Positions 34,044-34,298 of a stretch of 34,298 bases of DNA are shown one piece after another. The first letter of the stretch is position 1. Every line of letters starts with the position of its first letter. The DNA lies in assembly GCA_017449065.1 (NCBI GenBank), contig JAFSKF010000024.1, forward strand, positions 1 to 34,298, in the 5' to 3' direction. The DNA comes from Bacteroidales bacterium. GTDB taxonomy: Bacteria > Bacteroidota > Bacteroidia > Bacteroidales > UBA3663. Below the pieces are notes generated by a model. That model ran no database searches, was not told the origin of the DNA, and worked only from the letters and a program-made list of their open reading frames with translations. Position numbers and translations under genes: made by a program.

Positions 34044-34298
34044 TTACAGAATCACTCCGCCGTTATCGTCGCCACCGTCAGAACTGCCGCCGCTGTCGGA
34101 CGAACCGCTGCCGCCGGTGTTCTCCGAACCTCCCGTATTCTCCGAGTTGCCGGTGTGCTCGTTGTCCTCCACGATGCCCTCGTCGGTCGAATTGACGCGC
34201 TTCACCTCGTTGCCGTTGCGGTCGTAGCAGGAGATCTGAACGGCAGTCTTGGCCAGTTCCTCCTTCAGTTCGCTATTGGGCGTGAAGATGATGCGGCG
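34044..34298 (-). CDS. HU-HIG-type DNA-binding protein with Gly/Ser-rich tail, C-terminal part (5' partial)
   Basis: The minus strand is open from the right edge; 84 residues are visible. The first part (RRIIFTPNSELKEELAKTAVQI) matches the end of the HU domain in the HU-HIG family (HU fused to wHTH, Ig or glycine-rich motif), where VRVxFxPSxELK is typical. It is followed by CYDRNGNEVKRVN, then a Gly/Ser/Asn/Asp/Glu-rich tail of about 35 residues ending DDNGGVIL. The family is nucleoid-associated and presumably cytoplasmic. A smalltalk gene downstream supports the call, as the two are usually adjacent. The DUF6261 protein at 2441 has a very similar tail. Confidence 0.65.
   Translation of the reverse strand, partial: RRIIFTPNSELKEELAKTAVQISCYDRNGNEVKRVNSTDEGIVEDNEHTGNSENTGGSENTGGSGSSDSGGSSDGGDDNGGVIL

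Overview
The window is chromosomal DNA from a Bacteroidales bacterium, most likely Prevotellaceae or a close relative. Three things support this: repeated matches to the Bacteroidota promoter -7 box TAnnTTTG (several at gene starts, two with TTTG at the -33 position about 20 bases upstream); many families largely confined to this phylum (DUF3078, DUF3822, DUF4837, DUF4919, DUF6261, DUF1460, smalltalk, HU-HIG); and a cell-surface protein with MBG and InlB-type repeats and a C-terminal sorting-like tail. By eye the left 5-6 kb is clearly richer in G+C than the right part. I see no rRNA, tRNA, CRISPR, transposase or phage genes.

Layout. 1-3340: the end of a large surface protein, a small peptide gene, three 42-bp tandem repeats, and a DUF6261 protein closed by a strong terminator hairpin. 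3359-6551 (minus): mtaB (tRNA methylthiotransferase) followed by a secreted pectin methylesterase fused to a DUF1460 cysteine-amidase-like domain. 6703-12306 (plus): inositol-monophosphatase-like protein, GH28 polygalacturonase, DUF3737 beta-helix protein, PatB/MalY-type C-S lyase and MATE exporter; the last four overlap head to tail. 12336-18721 (minus): Crp/Fnr regulator, DUF3078 outer-membrane protein, lysA, lysC and a RecD-like helicase. 18822-28177 (plus): membrane-anchored protein of unknown function, DUF3822, rsmD, DUF4837 lipoprotein, a degenerate pdxA-like gene, murA, rimM, a probable structured small RNA, zinc-ribbon coiled-coil protein, dnaB and DUF4919. 28190-32988 (minus): uvrA, a ROK sugar kinase, and a glucosaminidase with LysM repeats. 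33062-34298: cdd (plus), then a 39-residue smalltalk peptide and the end of an HU-HIG-type DNA-binding protein (both minus), separated by a repeat-rich intergenic region.

Function. The pectinesterase fusion and the GH28 enzyme could act in sequence on pectin (demethylation, then galacturonan hydrolysis), but no SusC/SusD pair is present, so this is not a complete polysaccharide utilisation locus. The lysC-lysA pair makes lysine and diaminopimelate, and murA and the glucosaminidase also serve the cell wall. dnaB, uvrA, the RecD-like helicase, rsmD, rimM and mtaB are core information-processing genes.

Most of the window is ordinary core genome. The points most worth a second look are the pectinesterase-DUF1460 fusion, the PdxA relative that appears to lack its metal ligands, the promoter-plus-terminator small RNA between rimM and the zinc-ribbon gene, and the smalltalk/HU-HIG region with its repeats.
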